From Desulfuromonadaceae bacterium (lineage in GTDB: Bacteria; Desulfobacterota; Desulfuromonadia; Geobacterales; Pseudopelobacteraceae): 64,000 bases of DNA. Positions within the stretch are counted from its first letter, which is position 1. Every line of letters begins with the position of its first letter. The notes below the pieces were generated by a model, which saw only the letters and a list, made by a program, of their open reading frames with translations, was not told the DNA's origin and ran no database searches. A program made the translations under genes and the position numbers. Below are positions 1 through 9,229 of the stretch, piece after piece. The stretch is taken from NCBI GenBank assembly GCA_028687585.1, contig JAQTZV010000026.1:1-64000 (forward strand), in the 5' to 3' direction.

Positions 1-2
1 GG

Positions 3-368
3 CTGATCTTCAGGCGTCAGCGGGAGCCGGGTTCCAATCTCCTCTACACCGAGATATCCGATGCAATCAGCCAGGAGATCAACGGCCACTATGCCCGCCT
101 GTTCAATTTTTTCCAGCAGCGCCCGCAGCTGTGCGATCAGCCGCAGTTCCGCGAGGCGATCCTCAACCATCTGCCGCGTCTGGTGCGGGAAGATCCGCAG
201 TACCGTGGGCGTGTCAAGGACCTGCCGGCAAAATACCGGTACGCGATCCTTGCTGCGGAAATTGCTTCGTCTCTCGTCTACTGCGGCGACCGCGAAGCGG
301 ATTTCGAGGAGATGCTCAAGGGGCATTTGACCAGGAACTTTTCCTCTCCGCCTCCGGTCGGGCAGTAA
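3..368 (+). CDS. C-terminal fragment of an unrecognised protein (5' end outside window)
   Basis: An open frame runs from the window edge to a TAA at 366-368; the track shows only its last 61 residues because the start codon is upstream. The visible 121 residues are helical, rich in Gln, Arg and Leu, with no cysteine motif and no membrane segment (for example KYRYAILAAEIASSLVY). I do not recognise the family with confidence; a C-terminal helical region of a large NAD-dependent amino-acid dehydrogenase is a guess only. It is followed by about 400 bases without a gene. The frame has codon bias like the neighbouring genes, so it is very probably real coding sequence. Confidence 0.6.
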   Translation: MIFRRQREPGSNLLYTEISDAISQEINGHYARLFNFFQQRPQLCDQPQFREAILNHLPRLVREDPQYRGRVKDLPAKYRYAILAAEIASSLVYCGDREADFEEMLKGHLTRNFSSPPPVGQ

Positions 369-639
369 CCGGCACGCCGCTGTCGCACCGACGCCCATAA
401 AACCGTCATCCGCTCACCCTGACAACAGGAAAAGTGTGTCAACAAAGAAAACCCGTCAGAAAACGCAGAAAATAAATTCAAACTTACTAAAGGATGTCTG
501 TTTCATATCTTTGAAAAGCATACTTTTCTGTGGTGGGATTTCGCCACTACCCAACGCGGGCACAAAGGTGGATTCAGAACGCGCCTCTGGTCTTGACGCA
601 GATTTTTTTGTTCGCCCAGTCCGGCGACTCCCTGCTCCA

Positions 640-656
640 TCGGCATGAAACCTGCA
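640..656 (+). promoter_or_regulatory. Sigma-54-like -24/-12 promoter ahead of the FAD oxidoreductase
   Basis: The sequence TCGGCATGAAACCTGCAC has GG at 642-643 and GC at 654-655, the 12-bp GG-to-GC register required by sigma-54. It differs from the consensus TGGCAC-N5-TTGCA at the first T of each box. The core GGCATGAAA is also present in the promoter-like elements at 10938 and 16124. It lies about 110 bases before the start at 768. The rest of the 369-767 gap shows nothing else I can name; ATTTCGCCACT at 538-548 resembles one arm of the inverted repeats at 11045 and 16231, but no second arm is present. Confidence 0.4.
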
Positions 657-767
657 CAATCAACATGGAAATTGCTTAAGAAGAACCAACGCCGCGGACG
701 AACGCGTCCATACGTTGGGGGCTCTATCCGACAACGCTCGGATTTCTATTAAAAAGGAGACATGCAC

Positions 768-2012
768 ATGCGACACGTCATCATCGGAAACGGCGGGGCC
801 TCCTTGAGTGCCATTCGCAGCATCCGAGCAAAGGACCGAGACGGCTCGATTACCGTCGTATCCAACGAGGTGCAGGACGCCTACTCTCCTGTACTCACAA
901 CATACTACATCGCAGGCCGGATTCCACGTTCCGGGCTGTTCGTCGCCGATCGCCAATTCTACGAGGAGCACAGAGTACAGACAATTCTGGGTAGTCCTGC
1001 AGTAGCAATCGACACGGCTAAACAGCGAGTAACCCTCGATAATAACCAGAGCGTCTCGTACGACACCCTGCTCATCGCTACGGGCGGCACGCCGGACTCC
1101 ATCGATCACATCGACGAAGACGTACGCCCATTTGTCGCAACCCTCCGCACTATCTCGGACGCCGAGAAGATAATTGCCCTGTCACGCGACGCTCGGCATA
1201 TCGTCGTCGTGGGGGCTGGTCTGGTCAGCCTGCAGGCGCTCAACGCGGTCTACCAACCGGGAGTAGAAATCACCGTTCTTGTGGGAAGTCGTCAACTCCT
1301 GTCGCAGAATGTCGACCCCGACTGTGCTGAGATCGTTCTCAAAAAGATCGCAGCACAGCCTGGAATACGGATCAGTTTCGGGGCCTCAGTGAACCACATC
1401 GAGCGGAAGGGTAACAGGGCTGTTGTAACCATGATGTCTGGAGAACAATTGGCGGCCGACCTAGTGATCGTTGGGAAGGGGATAACTGCTAACACACAAC
1501 TCGCTGACGGGAGCAACATCCATGTAGATAAGGCCATTCTGGTGGACGACTTCCTGATGACCAACATTCCTAACATCTTCGCCGCTGGCGATGTGTGCGA
1601 GGGTAAGAATCGACTGACGGGTATTGTCGGCCCCGTGCCCAACTGGATCAACGCACGGGAGCAGGGAAGAGCGGCAGGATTCAACATGTGTGGGTGTAAG
1701 TTTGAATTCCCCGGATCGGTCCAGGAGAACGTCACCAAGTTGTTCGGCACAGTAATCGCTTCCATCGGCAAGGTCAACAATCTACCCGAAGACACTACGG
1801 TCCTGTCCTACCACGACACGCGACGCGACATCTACCGAAAATGCATGATCGCTCCCAACGATAGGATGATAGGGGCCCTCATCGTCAACGCAGCGACCAA
1901 GGATATCGGCGTCCTTCGTGACATGATTGTTCGCTGCGCCGATATAAAGGGCCTTGAGGGAGCGCTGGCAAAGGGGTCGGTCAATGCAGCCCGGTCTTGC
2001 ATCTCCGCATGA
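768..2012 (+). CDS. FAD-dependent pyridine nucleotide-disulfide oxidoreductase family protein
   Basis: A 414-residue flavoprotein of the NADH oxidase/nitrite reductase FAD-domain type. The N-terminal FAD dinucleotide fold opens with VIIGNGGASLSAI (GxGxxS/A), the second nucleotide-binding fold is near residue 145 (IVVVGAGLVSLQA), and the FAD-binding ATG and GD motifs are LLIATGGTP (near 105) and IFAAGDVCE (near 270). No CxxC redox pair typical of disulfide reductases is seen. Start: the track uses the ATG at 762, but AGGAG at 755-759 is only 2 bases from it and 8 bases from the ATG at 768, so 768 is preferred. With the MoaD-like gene 108 bases downstream this resembles accessory genes of tungsten aldehyde oxidoreductase loci, whose large subunit would have to lie elsewhere; that link is inference. 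Confidence 0.8.
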   Translation: MRHVIIGNGGASLSAIRSIRAKDRDGSITVVSNEVQDAYSPVLTTYYIAGRIPRSGLFVADRQFYEEHRVQTILGSPAVAIDTAKQRVTLDNNQSVSYDTLLIATGGTPDSIDHIDEDVRPFVATLRTISDAEKIIALSRDARHIVVVGAGLVSLQALNAVYQPGVEITVLVGSRQLLSQNVDPDCAEIVLKKIAAQPGIRISFGASVNHIERKGNRAVVTMMSGEQLAADLVIVGKGITANTQLADGSNIHVDKAILVDDFLMTNIPNIFAAGDVCEGKNRLTGIVGPVPNWINAREQGRAAGFNMCGCKFEFPGSVQENVTKLFGTVIASIGKVNNLPEDTTVLSYHDTRRDIYRKCMIAPNDRMIGALIVNAATKDIGVLRDMIVRCADIKGLEGALAKGSVNAARSCISA

Positions 2013-2120
2013 GCATGGAGGGGCGAGTGTCGACCGACTGCTATCTCGCCCTCCACTGAGAATCGAGTTCACCATTTATCCACAGCGCATCGCGCCGCCA
2101 CTGCGCGAAAGGATATCATC

Positions 2121-2366
2121 ATGACGATAAGCATAAGACTCTTCGCCCTGCTACGGAAGTACTTGCCACGCAACGCAACCGGCAACGAATGCACCGTCGA
2201 AATAGAACCTGGTGATACAGTGTTGGACGTCATCCACTCACTTAACATCCCGGTCAATATTCCGAAAATTATACTGGTAAACGGCCAACATGTCTCCCTC
2301 GACAGCAAAGAGCCGCTAGCCGACGGAGAAATAGTGTCGATCTTCCCACTCATGGCCGGAGGCTGA
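2121..2366 (+). CDS. MoaD/ThiS family sulfur-carrier protein
   Basis: An 81-residue beta-grasp protein. It begins with the typical MoaD strand (SIRLFALLRKYLP), has VNGQHV and LADGEIVSIFPLMAGG, and ends exactly with the Gly-Gly that is adenylated and thiocarboxylated in MoaD and ThiS. The start has AAAGGA about 8 bases upstream. In molybdenum/tungsten enzyme loci an extra MoaD copy usually supplies pterin-dithiolene sulfur for the local enzyme. Here it follows the FAD oxidoreductase on the same strand, so the two probably form one transcription unit. The 220 bases after it hold no gene I can support. ThiS or another sulfur carrier is a possible alternative. Confidence 0.85.
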   Translation: MTISIRLFALLRKYLPRNATGNECTVEIEPGDTVLDVIHSLNIPVNIPKIILVNGQHVSLDSKEPLADGEIVSIFPLMAGG

Positions 2367-2589
2367 CCCAAGGGGAACCGAAGAAGCTTCATGCCGTAGA
2401 AATCAGGTTGAATTTTTTGGGCCGTTCCCCCAACAAACACGGGCAAAGAGACAAAGACCCCTAACTTTTGGAAGTTTGAAAACAGGCAGATTGCCCTGGA
2501 AGGAGACCAGAAGGCTGAAAGCAATGCGCGGAGGCTTCAGAGGTCGTCGGCTTTGGAATTAATAGCCTAGAATAGGCTTACAAAATTCC

Positions 2590-3115
2590 TCAGTCATTGT
2601 ATGCAGATGTAGATGAAATATCGCCCTTTGCGCTAACGCCTGGGACAATCAGATGACCACTGTCTGTCCACTGCTGGTATTGCGCAATTTGTTCATAGGT
2701 ACTGATAATACCACTGAACACCGCTTCGTCTTCCATTTCACCACAAACAAGCAGCATACACTCTTTGATTTTCAGAGATTTCTTCCCAATGATAAAGGAA
2801 TAGAGCTTGTCAATTGCCGCCTTGATCTGTGTAGGGAATGTGAACCAAATAGATTGGCGTGGCAAATACGATTGTATCCGCCTTTGCCAAAAAAAATCTG
2901 TGAGGCTGTAAAATCATCGTCAAAGGAGCAAGCTGTTACTTTGCTGAAGCAAGTGTCGCAGGAATTGCACCCCTTCTGATATTTTTTCTGTCGGCTTCGT
3001 ATTTGACAACTTCATGCCCAGGCGCCTTTGTACCCTTGACAAAGGCGTCTGCCATCAAATCGCTGTTTCCCCCCACGCGGGGACTACCGGTTATAACGAG
3101 AATGTTCTTTTTCAT
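2590..3115 (-). pseudogene. Decayed NADPH-dependent FMN reductase / flavodoxin-like protein
   Basis: Reading leftward from the ATG at 3113-3115, frame 1 gives MKKNILVITGSPRVGGNSDL, the FMN phosphate loop of the PF03358 flavodoxin-like family. It ends at a stop near position 59, whereas a second frame continues with the family's cysteine segment (CNSCDTCFSK) and a third with ADTIVFATPIYLVHIP. The last frame, listed in the track as 2590-2865, carries IKAAIDKLYSFIIGKKSLKIKE and the C terminus. At least three frameshifts are needed to read it through, so it is a pseudogene (or the assembly has several indels). Iron-sulfur flavoproteins of this kind commonly sit beside small exporter genes, as here next to an SMR gene. 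Confidence 0.85.
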
Positions 3116-3216
3116 TTCTCATATTTCCTTTCCCGCATATTGAACAATTTGTGCAATTTGTTGCCGAGTTGAGACAACGCTTGGGCTTTTGATCTGTTGC
3201 AGGCTCAATTTCCTGC

Positions 3217-3537
3217 TTATTTTGAGAAAACACTAAGAACAAGCACGCCAGTAACAATGAGTAAAATGCCGAATATATCGAGCAGGCCCAGCTTCTGCCC
3301 CATAAAAATCCAAGCCACCAAGACAATCAAGGCTGTTCCGACCCCTGACCAAATGGCGTAGGCTACGCCAACGGGGATCGTTTTAAGGGTAAGCGACAAA
3401 AAGTAAAAAGCAGAAGCATACCCGAGAACCACTATAATGGAAGGCCAGAGCCTCGTAAAACCGTCTGATGATCTTAGCGCAGAAGTTCCCGAAACCTCAC
3501 TGATGATTGCAGCTCCAAGAAATAACCATTTTTGCAT
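3217..3537 (-). CDS. Small multidrug resistance (SMR) family transporter
   Basis: A 106-residue inner-membrane protein with four hydrophobic segments. It has the conserved membrane glutamate of EmrE-type transporters (AAIISEVSGTSAL, about residue 13), the signature GVAYAIWSGVG and the following Trp. These proteins form dimers that exchange protons for cationic compounds. The EVSGT...SLT and AYAIW motifs point to the EmrE/QacE branch rather than the guanidinium exporters, but this cannot be settled by eye. The track start is a TTG at 3540; the adjacent ATG at 3537 with AAGGA upstream is preferred. The upstream hairpin (GGTCACC/GGCGACC) does not match guanidine riboswitches. Confidence 0.9.
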   Translation of the reverse strand: MQKWLFLGAAIISEVSGTSALRSSDGFTRLWPSIIVVLGYASAFYFLSLTLKTIPVGVAYAIWSGVGTALIVLVAWIFMGQKLGLLDIFGILLIVTGVLVLSVFSK

Positions 3538-3593
3538 CAACTTGATCCTTCGTCATGTATCACTGAAGGTCGCCAAGCGCAAGGTGACCTGTA

Positions 3594-4583
3594 TTAGTTA
3601 CTTGCGTTAACCGGTCCTTTTTCGGAAAAAACAACCGGTACACCTTTCGAACTGAGCACGACGGCAGTCAGAGCCGCGTGGTCCGGTCGAGATGAAAGGC
3701 TGAAAGTGCTGCAATCGTCTGCACTCTGAAGCGAAACCCCGTCCAGCCCCACTGCGAGCAGTCGACCATCGGTCGTCTCCGTAATTCCGGTAATGGAACT
3801 TTTTGTGCCGGAGTTCAACTGTGTCCAATGTTCTCCACCATCCTCGCTACGTAAAATCCTCCCTCTCAGCCCTGCCACGACCAGGGCGCCGCTATTTAGT
3901 GCGACTCCGGTCCACAGGGTCCCGGGACTCCCGGTCGCGATCTCTTTCCAGGTCTGCCCGTCGTCTTTTGACTTGAGCACGGTACCCCGCTCGGCCGCTA
4001 TGAAAAGGTCTCCGTTTTTGTTAGAGAACAAGGCAAACAGGTTCTTGTCGGCTTTCTTTCTGTCCGGTGGAATCGGCAGCTTCACTTCCTCCCAGGAGTT
4101 GCCACCGTTGGTGGTTTTGAGCAGCAGCCCCCACAGACCCCCGGTGAAACCGAGTTTGCTGTCTTTGAACCAGACCGTGAACAACGGCCGATCTGAATCC
4201 AGATCGTCCCGCTGCATGGTCCAAATCTCCCCGCCGTCCACAGTATGGAGTACTACACCCAAGTGGCCGACCGCCCACCCCTCCTTATCGCCAACAAAGC
4301 ATACCGAGTTCAGAGTGGCACGGGTCGGCACCGCTTTGGCTTGCCGGAACGATTTCCCTTGGTCGTCGGAAAGCAGGACAACGCCATGCTTCCCGACTGC
4401 AACGATACGTTGCCCTGCTTGCGTGGCACCCAGCATTGTAGCCTTGAGAGCGCCTGGAAACACCAATGCCTGCCGTTGTTTGAAACCGGATGAGTCCACA
4501 GGCTGCTGTGCGTAGACCGACAAGGGCAAGAGAAGCGACAACAACACAATGCACACAAATGAATTAGCATTTCTATTCATCAT
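3594..4583 (-). CDS. Ycf48/BNR-repeat beta-propeller exported protein
   Basis: A 329-residue exported protein. A signal peptide occupies about the first 28 residues (hydrophobic run ending LSVYAQQ). Then come repeated blades with the Ycf48-like pattern, for example GVVLLSDDQGKSFRQ, GVVLHTVDGGEIWT, GLLLKTTNGGNSWEE, GTVLKSKDDGQTWKE and GRILRSEDGGEHWTQ: Asp-box turns (S/TxDxGxxW) spaced 40-50 residues apart. The track start at 4676 lies deep inside uspA; the ATG at 4583 overlaps the uspA stop as ATGATGA and follows GGTGGTGA. It is the last gene of the DUF1329 operon. In many proteobacteria the same four families recur together, which suggests a periplasmic role with the RND permease; the exact function is unknown. 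Confidence 0.85.
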   Translation of the reverse strand: MMNRNANSFVCIVLLSLLLPLSVYAQQPVDSSGFKQRQALVFPGALKATMLGATQAGQRIVAVGKHGVVLLSDDQGKSFRQAKAVPTRATLNSVCFVGDKEGWAVGHLGVVLHTVDGGEIWTMQRDDLDSDRPLFTVWFKDSKLGFTGGLWGLLLKTTNGGNSWEEVKLPIPPDRKKADKNLFALFSNKNGDLFIAAERGTVLKSKDDGQTWKEIATGSPGTLWTGVALNSGALVVAGLRGRILRSEDGGEHWTQLNSGTKSSITGITETTDGRLLAVGLDGVSLQSADDCSTFSLSSRPDHAALTAVVLSSKGVPVVFSEKGPVNASN

Positions 4584-4987
4584 TTCACCACCATTACAGG
4601 GCATTCGGCATCGTGGAGAATAACATTGCTTACTGATCCAAACACCAGGCGCTTCGCAATGCCATGCCCACGACATCCGGTAATGATCAAGTCAGCATGC
4701 TCCTTTAGGGCTTTCTGCAAAATTTGAAGTTTAGGATCACCAACCAGAATCTCAGTCCGGACGGAGAATCCCGATGACTCAACAACCTTACGGACACGCG
4801 TCAAAGTCACTTCCGCTTGTTGCACATCCTCCGGATCCGCTTCCACTGGTTCGCCTTCGGCGTCCAGCGCTGTTCCGTTCAGTACCATGACGATCACCAC
4901 CTCTGGCTGAGCAGCGGATAACCAACCAAGTGTGTGCAACGCACGTTGGGAAGGCCCCGAATCATCGTAAGCTAAAATAATTTTCAT
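4580..4987 (-). CDS. Universal stress protein (UspA family)
   Basis: A 135-residue cytoplasmic protein of the ATP-binding Usp type. It starts with the beta-strand and Asp (IILAYDDSG), and carries the nucleotide-binding signature GCRGHGIAKRLVFGSVSNVILHDAECPVMVV (G2xG9GS near the C terminus; residues about 108-135). It lies between the RND permease (35-base gap) and the propeller gene (4-base overlap), so it is co-transcribed with the transport operon. Usp proteins in such positions are thought to respond to ATP or stress; a specific role here is inference. Confidence 0.9.
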   Translation of the reverse strand: MKIILAYDDSGPSQRALHTLGWLSAAQPEVVIVMVLNGTALDAEGEPVEADPEDVQQAEVTLTRVRKVVESSGFSVRTEILVGDPKLQILQKALKEHADLIITGCRGHGIAKRLVFGSVSNVILHDAECPVMVVK

Positions 4988-5022
4988 ATAATCAATACCT
5001 CATTCATTCAGTTTTCATAAAA

Positions 5023-7377
5023 TCAATGTTTCAGGATGGAGGGTGAATATGCCGGTCCTTTGCGCTTGAATACACGTTCCAGCACCACTGCAAGGGCAGG
5101 CAGCGCCGTAAACGCCATGACCAGGTTTACGATAAACATGAAGGCGAGCAGCTTACCCATATCAGCCTGGAATTTCAGCACAGAGAACGACCACGTAGCG
5201 ACTCCTATGGATAGCGTGATGGCAGTAAAAATTGTCGCCATACCTTCGAATTCCAAGGCATATCCCATCGAGGTGACGATCGGATCACCATCAGCAAGGT
5301 GCATCTGTAATCGGTTATAGATATAGAGGGCATAATCGACCCCGATGCCGACCGCTAGAACCATCACCGGCAGTGTCGCCACGGTGAGGCCAATCTCGAA
5401 CTCTTTCATGAACCAGTAGCCGATGAACGTGCCGACTGTGAGCGGCAGGCAGCACGCGATGGCAGCCCTGAAGTCACGATAAACCAGCAGCACCATGAGC
5501 ACGATTGCTGCGTATACATAGAGAAGCATCGGAGTCTCGCATATCTCCAACTCGTCGTTGATCGCTGCCAGCACTCCGGCATTACCCGATGCCAGCCGTA
5601 TGGTGATGTCCTGACGTGCCTCGCGCTTACGAAAATCCTTTATCGCCGAAACCAGTCGGTTTATGGTGACCGCCTTGTGGTCTGCCAAGAAGAAGTGGAC
5701 TGCGGTCATACTACAATCCGGGTTCACATAACCGCGGTTGCGGGCAATCTCAGTGGCAAGTCCAGCGAAATTGCCCGGATCGTTCGGAATGACAGCCATT
5801 TTTGGATGGCCTTCGTTATACCCCTGGTTGTATGTACTAAGCTGACCTGCAAAAGACTTGACAGTGTTCACACCCTCCACATGTTGCATCTCCCAGATAA
5901 AATCGTCTTGATATTTACCGATGGCGGTGTTCTCAGCTGAATTCGGTGCTGCTTCAAACACAACTGTCAGCCAGTCCAGACCCAGATCATAATTTTTAGT
6001 TATAGCCACGGCATCCCGGTTGTAGCGTGATTCTGGCCGTAACTCAGGGGCACCGGGCTGTAGTGTGCCGACGATCCTGCCTTGACTCTGCCAGACGGAT
6101 ACCCCCAGCAACACCATGGTTAAACAAGTTACGATAACCGCATTTCGGGGTTTGGCCACCGCGGCAATCATCTTGATAATCCGGGCGCGCGACTCGCGCC
6201 GCAGCAATGCCTTATGGGCATATTCCGGCGTGAAATTGCAGTATGAAACAGCCACAGGCAGCATCACTAGATTCGTCAGAATCTTGAACCCAACCCCGAG
6301 GGAGGCCGTGACTGCGAGCTCCTTGATCATGGGAATCGGAATCAGCAACAACGTCATGAAGGTGATAAACGCCGTAACAAGGGCCAACACACCGGGAACC
6401 AACAGTCCGGTAAAACTCTCACGGGCAGAGACCATGGTCGTTTTGCCTTTGGCTAGACAACGCACAATAAAGTTAATCTGTTGTACGCCATGGGAAACGC
6501 CTATGGAGAACACCAGGAAAGGCACCAATACGCCAAGCGGGTCCAAACCATAACCAAGAAGCTTCAGGGAGCCAAACTGCCAGATCAGAGAGGTGAGCGA
6601 ACAGGCAATAGGCAACATAGTCATGCGTACCGATCGACAGTACCAATAAACTGCAAGTGCTGTAAGCAGTAGTGCGAAAGCGCAAAAGACCCCCACAGAG
6701 GATGCTCCCTCGGCAATATCACCAATCTGCTTCGCAAAACCGATGATTTGGATCTCAAAGTTTTTGTCTTCGTATTTTTTCCGAAGCGCATTGAGGTTCG
6801 TGTTATAGGAAATGTAATCCAGCTTCGTGCCCTGTGCATCTACTTCGGCAAGATCAGCCGTAATCATGGCACTTGTCTGGTCCCGGGAAACAAGACTGCC
6901 GACGTAGCCCCCTTGACTGGTGGCGCGCTCAATGTTTCCGATTACCTCGGGTGTCAGTGCATCGACAGTCACCGTTCCGGAAATGATCGGCGATGAGCGG
7001 AAGCCCTCTTCGGTAATTTCGTTGACAAAACTGTTTGGCGTCCATAGCGACTGCACGCCCATCCGGTCGACGTTCGGCATTAAAGTGACTGCCTGCGTCA
7101 CCTCATAAAGCCGAGTAAGCGCATCCTTATCCCATATGGTACCTTTGCGGGCTTTGACGACTATTGTCAAGCGGTTGGCACCGAATAATTGCTCTCGATA
7201 TTTTTGGAAGGTCTGGACATATTCATGTCCAATTGGCATCTGCTTCTCGAAGCCGGCTTCCATCCGTAGCTGAACAGCGAAATAGCCCATAACTACAGTA
7301 ATGGCGAGCAGTATACCAAGAACTCCAAATCGATGCCCGAAGACAAACGTTTCCAGTTTTTGAACAAATTTCTTCAC
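5023..7377 (-). CDS. RND superfamily (MMPL-like) transporter permease
   Basis: A protein of about 784 residues with the duplicated RND/MMPL layout. TM1 is near residues 15-38, followed by a large periplasmic loop to about 215. A block of five segments follows, including a sterol-sensing-like region with SHGVQQINFIV. The second half repeats this, with its loop near 430-610 and the motif MVLAVGIGVDYALYIYNRL around residue 690. The Asp in GIGVDYALY is the expected proton-relay position. The track begins at a TTG; a GTG at 7377 preceded by GGGGGG is favoured, though 7389 is possible. The barrel gene stops 4 bases upstream. It probably moves a hydrophobic substrate together with the DUF1302 and DUF1329 proteins; direction and substrate are not visible. 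Confidence 0.85.
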   Translation of the reverse strand: MKKFVQKLETFVFGHRFGVLGILLAITVVMGYFAVQLRMEAGFEKQMPIGHEYVQTFQKYREQLFGANRLTIVVKARKGTIWDKDALTRLYEVTQAVTLMPNVDRMGVQSLWTPNSFVNEITEEGFRSSPIISGTVTVDALTPEVIGNIERATSQGGYVGSLVSRDQTSAMITADLAEVDAQGTKLDYISYNTNLNALRKKYEDKNFEIQIIGFAKQIGDIAEGASSVGVFCAFALLLTALAVYWYCRSVRMTMLPIACSLTSLIWQFGSLKLLGYGLDPLGVLVPFLVFSIGVSHGVQQINFIVRCLAKGKTTMVSARESFTGLLVPGVLALVTAFITFMTLLLIPIPMIKELAVTASLGVGFKILTNLVMLPVAVSYCNFTPEYAHKALLRRESRARIIKMIAAVAKPRNAVIVTCLTMVLLGVSVWQSQGRIVGTLQPGAPELRPESRYNRDAVAITKNYDLGLDWLTVVFEAAPNSAENTAIGKYQDDFIWEMQHVEGVNTVKSFAGQLSTYNQGYNEGHPKMAVIPNDPGNFAGLATEIARNRGYVNPDCSMTAVHFFLADHKAVTINRLVSAIKDFRKREARQDITIRLASGNAGVLAAINDELEICETPMLLYVYAAIVLMVLLVYRDFRAAIACCLPLTVGTFIGYWFMKEFEIGLTVATLPVMVLAVGIGVDYALYIYNRLQMHLADGDPIVTSMGYALEFEGMATIFTAITLSIGVATWSFSVLKFQADMGKLLAFMFIVNLVMAFTALPALAVVLERVFKRKGPAYSPSILKH

Positions 7378-7393
7378 ACAACCCCCCAATCGG

Positions 7394-9172
7394 TCAGAAA
7401 CTGTAACTCACGAATCCACCAACTAAATTTCTGTCCTTGAGGTACTGCCGTTCTACCACGGTGTTTTTCTGCCATGGATCCGAATACCACACGGTGTAGT
7501 TGATACCGGCTTGCCACTTGGCAGGGTTCTGGTTGAATAGAACGTAAATGTTGGTCGACATATTTCCTTCCAGGAACTGAGCCGTGTAATTGGGCGTGTC
7601 CCCCAGCACCGAATGAGACAAGGTGACACCAGGAGTGACCTGCCATCCGGGAATGATCTTGCCGTCATAGGTCACGTTGAAATCCACCGTGTAACCCCAC
7701 GAAGTGTCCGTCCCGAGAGCTGCGGTGATGGGGGCAGCAGGATTTGATTTATCAAGTGGCACAAAGTACCCAGCCGCCGCCACTTGGTGCACAGGCACAC
7801 CTTCAATGGAACGTGTAACACCTTTGCTCACTCCAGGATAGTGGGTAACCGCTGTCTCGGCAGTAAGGAAGCCAGTATCCGCACGCAACAGGTCCAGGAA
7901 CCAGCCGTGGTCTCCAGGCGACAGTTGCAGCATCCCGGTAACGCTCCATTGATGTTTCTGGAAATCCTTGTACAAGGGCAAATTGGCAATCCCCACCACG
8001 CCGTTGGTGTTTACGTCAAGCGGTCCGCCGGGATTAAAGCCTCCCGAGAGTGCAACTGCATCATGGGGCCGATACGAATATTCCGTTCCCACCGCCCAGT
8101 TACCGACGGGGAAATTGGCGGTCAAGCCGTACATCTGACGGTTTTGCAAAAATTCCCACTGGTACGCACCACCGTTAACGAGGTTTAGTACCGGAAACTG
8201 ATCATGATAATTTGTGATATATGCGCCAAAATTAACCTTGCTATCCGGCGGGGTCCAGTGCGCCGACAAGCCAACCTGTTTAAGGTCCCACTCTTTGGGC
8301 TTTTTGTCACCAAGAATTGGAGCACCGAAATCGCCATTGGCAGTGATCGCATCAAGTGCCTCGGTATCCGTTAAATTTCGACGATCGGTGAGTGAGTACT
8401 GATCCTGACCGAACATATTAAAATTCGTGCCGTTGAACGACACCGGAACTCGGCCCTTGTCGTAGATATCTGAAGCACTAAAGTAGGAACCGACGGGCGC
8501 AACCCGGGTGCGGCGCCAATTGGCCTGCACAAAGGCCTCTGCAGTCAGGCCTGCCGGCAGAGACGTGGAAACGCTGATGGCGGGCACTGGCAGAAATGCC
8601 TCTTTCATTTGAGTGCCCGGCACGAGCAGTTTCTGGAAATCAAGGACGTTATTACTTACACCTCCAATATAGAAAAGCGGCTCTCCCCAACTGATCACCT
8701 GGTTTCCTACTTTGATGCGACCGTTTTCTCCGCCGAGTGAAAAGTTCTTGCTCACCCATAAATCGAGCAATTCGGCATTGAGAACAATCTGGTCTTCAGC
8801 GGCACTGGAGAGGTCTGTTCTCCGCGTGTCCTCGGCCTTGAAATCGTACTTCCATATGCCTCGCACAAAGCCTTTCCAACCGTCCGGCGCCTTCAGCAGC
8901 AACTCATGATTTCCCTTTATGTAGGCGGAGTAAAAGTCCCCCTTCTTGTAATTGAGATTGCCATCGTCCCCGCCCGACCATTGTCCCGGGTTTCCTACAC
9001 CGGTAATGTCGCTACTCGGGTTCCGCAGCCGGTTACCGAAACCCATCCCTAAGGTTGAGTTAAGGGACCCTTCGACTGATCCCGCCTGAAACTCATAGGC
9101 AAACGCCGATGTCGACAGGACCAACCCACAGATGGCTGTTCCCATCACTGCTCCGCTGATTATTTTTTTCAC
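7394..9172 (-). CDS. DUF1302 outer-membrane beta-barrel protein
   Basis: A 592-residue exported protein. A signal peptide of about 25 residues (cleavage near AFAYEF) is followed by the DUF1302 opening GSVEGSLNSTLGMGFGNRL. The body alternates short polar turns and amphipathic strands and ends in an aromatic residue (GGFVSYSF), as outer-membrane barrels do. Family members are porin-like and are repeatedly found with DUF1329, RND and Ycf48-type genes in degraders of hydrophobic compounds. Transcribed from the DUF1329 promoter; a 57-base gap separates it from DUF1329 and a strong AGGAGG-type site lies before its ATG. The substrate is unknown. Confidence 0.85.
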   Translation of the reverse strand: MKKIISGAVMGTAICGLVLSTSAFAYEFQAGSVEGSLNSTLGMGFGNRLRNPSSDITGVGNPGQWSGGDDGNLNYKKGDFYSAYIKGNHELLLKAPDGWKGFVRGIWKYDFKAEDTRRTDLSSAAEDQIVLNAELLDLWVSKNFSLGGENGRIKVGNQVISWGEPLFYIGGVSNNVLDFQKLLVPGTQMKEAFLPVPAISVSTSLPAGLTAEAFVQANWRRTRVAPVGSYFSASDIYDKGRVPVSFNGTNFNMFGQDQYSLTDRRNLTDTEALDAITANGDFGAPILGDKKPKEWDLKQVGLSAHWTPPDSKVNFGAYITNYHDQFPVLNLVNGGAYQWEFLQNRQMYGLTANFPVGNWAVGTEYSYRPHDAVALSGGFNPGGPLDVNTNGVVGIANLPLYKDFQKHQWSVTGMLQLSPGDHGWFLDLLRADTGFLTAETAVTHYPGVSKGVTRSIEGVPVHQVAAAGYFVPLDKSNPAAPITAALGTDTSWGYTVDFNVTYDGKIIPGWQVTPGVTLSHSVLGDTPNYTAQFLEGNMSTNIYVLFNQNPAKWQAGINYTVWYSDPWQKNTVVERQYLKDRNLVGGFVSYSF

Positions 9173-9229
9173 ATAAACCTCCTATCGCTTTTAGATAAAA
9201 TGAATGCAACGTTTGTGAGCATTGGCAAT

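Noticed and set aside
3541-3593. Guanidine riboswitch ahead of the SMR gene
   Set aside because: The GGTCACC/GGCGACC hairpin has no ACGR loops and no match to the known guanidine classes.
3793-4515. 240-residue plus-strand ORF
   Set aside because: Shadow of the Ycf48-like gene; composition is Ser/Pro-rich and has no family likeness.
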